The translations under genes and the position numbers were made by a program. From NCBI GenBank assembly GCA_900618795.1, contig UYJD01000003.1, positions 1,605,204 to 1,669,203 of the forward strand: DNA of 64,000 nucleotides, given 5' to 3'. Under the pieces are notes generated by a model. The model saw only the letters and a list, made by a program, of their open reading frames with translations, had not been told where the DNA came from and did not search any database. This document shows, piece by piece, positions 63,045 through 64,000 of this stretch. The stretch's first letter is position 1; each line of letters begins with the position of its first letter. The stretch is from Cyanodermella asteris. Its lineage: Eukaryota > Ascomycota > Lecanoromycetes > Ostropales > Stictidaceae.

Positions 63045-64000
63045 CCTTGGAAACCAATTCCTCGCTGAATTTCCATCATCGGAGCGCCTGGCTTCTTACT
63101 CCCATTCTCAACATGTTTTTCAACAATCCTTTCCGAAAGCACACTGTACTTCTGGACATCACGACTTTCTTTCTTCATCTTCATGACGGATCAACGACCA
63201 ATCAACGACTGGGAAGCAAGGAAGAGACGGCACGGAGTTAAAGTGGTGACAGCGTCTTTTCTAACATGCAATGGGATCTTTGGGCCGTCTGGCGTCGAGA
63301 GCTTGGAAGGTTGAGATCGAGTTAACATGGAAAACTTACACGCTTAATTCAGCGGTTACTACCTGAAACAGAGGGAGAGCTGCGATTGAATGAAATGAAG
63401 CACCAATGAAACCCCCTGATCCGCCGTGATAATCGTGATGCGTCGTAAAATAGCTGATTCTCAAGTCGACAGGTTGTTTCCTGGAAGCCATCTACATGCT
63501 GAGTGTGCTTTCGCAATGCCCTGCCAACAGCTTGGCCACCCAAATGTGATGAGATTTCAAGGCGAAGTTAATTGTCGACTCATGCTGCCACCTACATCAG
63601 TAATCGACGGAGTCATTGCCCAGGTACAAGTGTATGCATCTGTGATCGTACCTACGACCGGACAGCAGTCGCTATGTCAGGCCGCCTTGGCGCACACGGA
63701 CCACACTCGAGCTTTGACTTTCGGCAGCGCCTTTTCCTCCTGACATGGCACACCATGGCTTTGTGCCACGCATCAACAGCCGCTTTCTCATGACCGTGGG
63801 ACGTTACTGTTCTCTTGAGCAGCTGCGCTCCAAGCCATGCTTGTTTGAGTCTAGGTCAAGAACGGCAATGGTGGCGACAATGGACGTTTGCCCCTTACAG
63901 TCCGCGATGACACACCGACTTCGGCTTCGCCTTGATTTCGATCCTTCAGGAATCCATTGAGGGCTCAACTCCAGCAGGGAGCGCTCCGGCCGCCATTCCG
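63045..64000. other. right-edge region, no convincing gene
   Basis: About 0.95 kb to the window edge. A plus-strand frame at 63426-63743 has no recognisable feature. A gene outside the window may extend in, but I cannot support one. Confidence 0.45.

Overview
The window is nuclear DNA of a filamentous ascomycete (Pezizomycotina). It has many short introns of about 40-90 nt with GT...CTRAC-like branch...AG signals, intron-poor housekeeping genes, and fungal-only families (HET, Zn2Cys6 with a fungal regulator domain, eisosome Pil1, DUF3074, fungal N-terminal STAND domain). A Dothideomycete is my guess from the overall look; the sequence alone does not prove it. No rRNA, CRISPR, complete tRNA or recognisable transposon was found. 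All spliced models below were worked out by hand from splice signals and reading frame.

Layout. 0-8 kb: a HET-domain/TPR protein running off the left edge, a tetraspanin, a 3-hydroxyacyl-CoA dehydrogenase-like enzyme and an MBD4-like DNA glycosylase, all on the minus strand. 8-19 kb (plus strand): a large Ser/Arg- and Pro-rich fungal protein, a gamma-glutamylcyclotransferase-like membrane protein, a seven-exon protein with armadillo-like and PH-like N-terminal regions and a helical C-terminus (candidate SYCP2/Red1-like meiotic axis protein), and a short STAND-type N-terminal-domain protein. 20-31 kb: an unknown 659-aa protein (minus), the OST delta subunit Swp1/ribophorin II (plus), a Ubx5/UBXN7-like p97 adaptor (minus) and an eight-exon Zn2Cys6 transcription factor (minus) with 10-, 14- and 28-nt exons.

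31.2-38.4 kb is a gene desert of about 7.2 kb in which I see no credible gene. 38.4-45 kb: secreted RNase T2 (minus), a tandem pair of paralogous genes of unknown function (plus), and a secreted GH43-like glycosidase with a C-terminal discoidin-like domain (minus) whose frame has an in-frame stop.

47-64 kb is mainly housekeeping: eisosome Pil1, type II DAHP synthase (first step of the shikimate pathway), a Thr/Ser-rich single-TM protein, Arp2/3 subunit ARPC1, an unknown coiled-coil protein, a DUF3074 protein, an APH-fold kinase-like protein and a 70-aa Cys/His-rich protein. The genes look like independent functions, not one cluster or operon. The best candidates for something new are the putative axis protein, the microexon-bearing transcription factor and the tandem paralogue pair.
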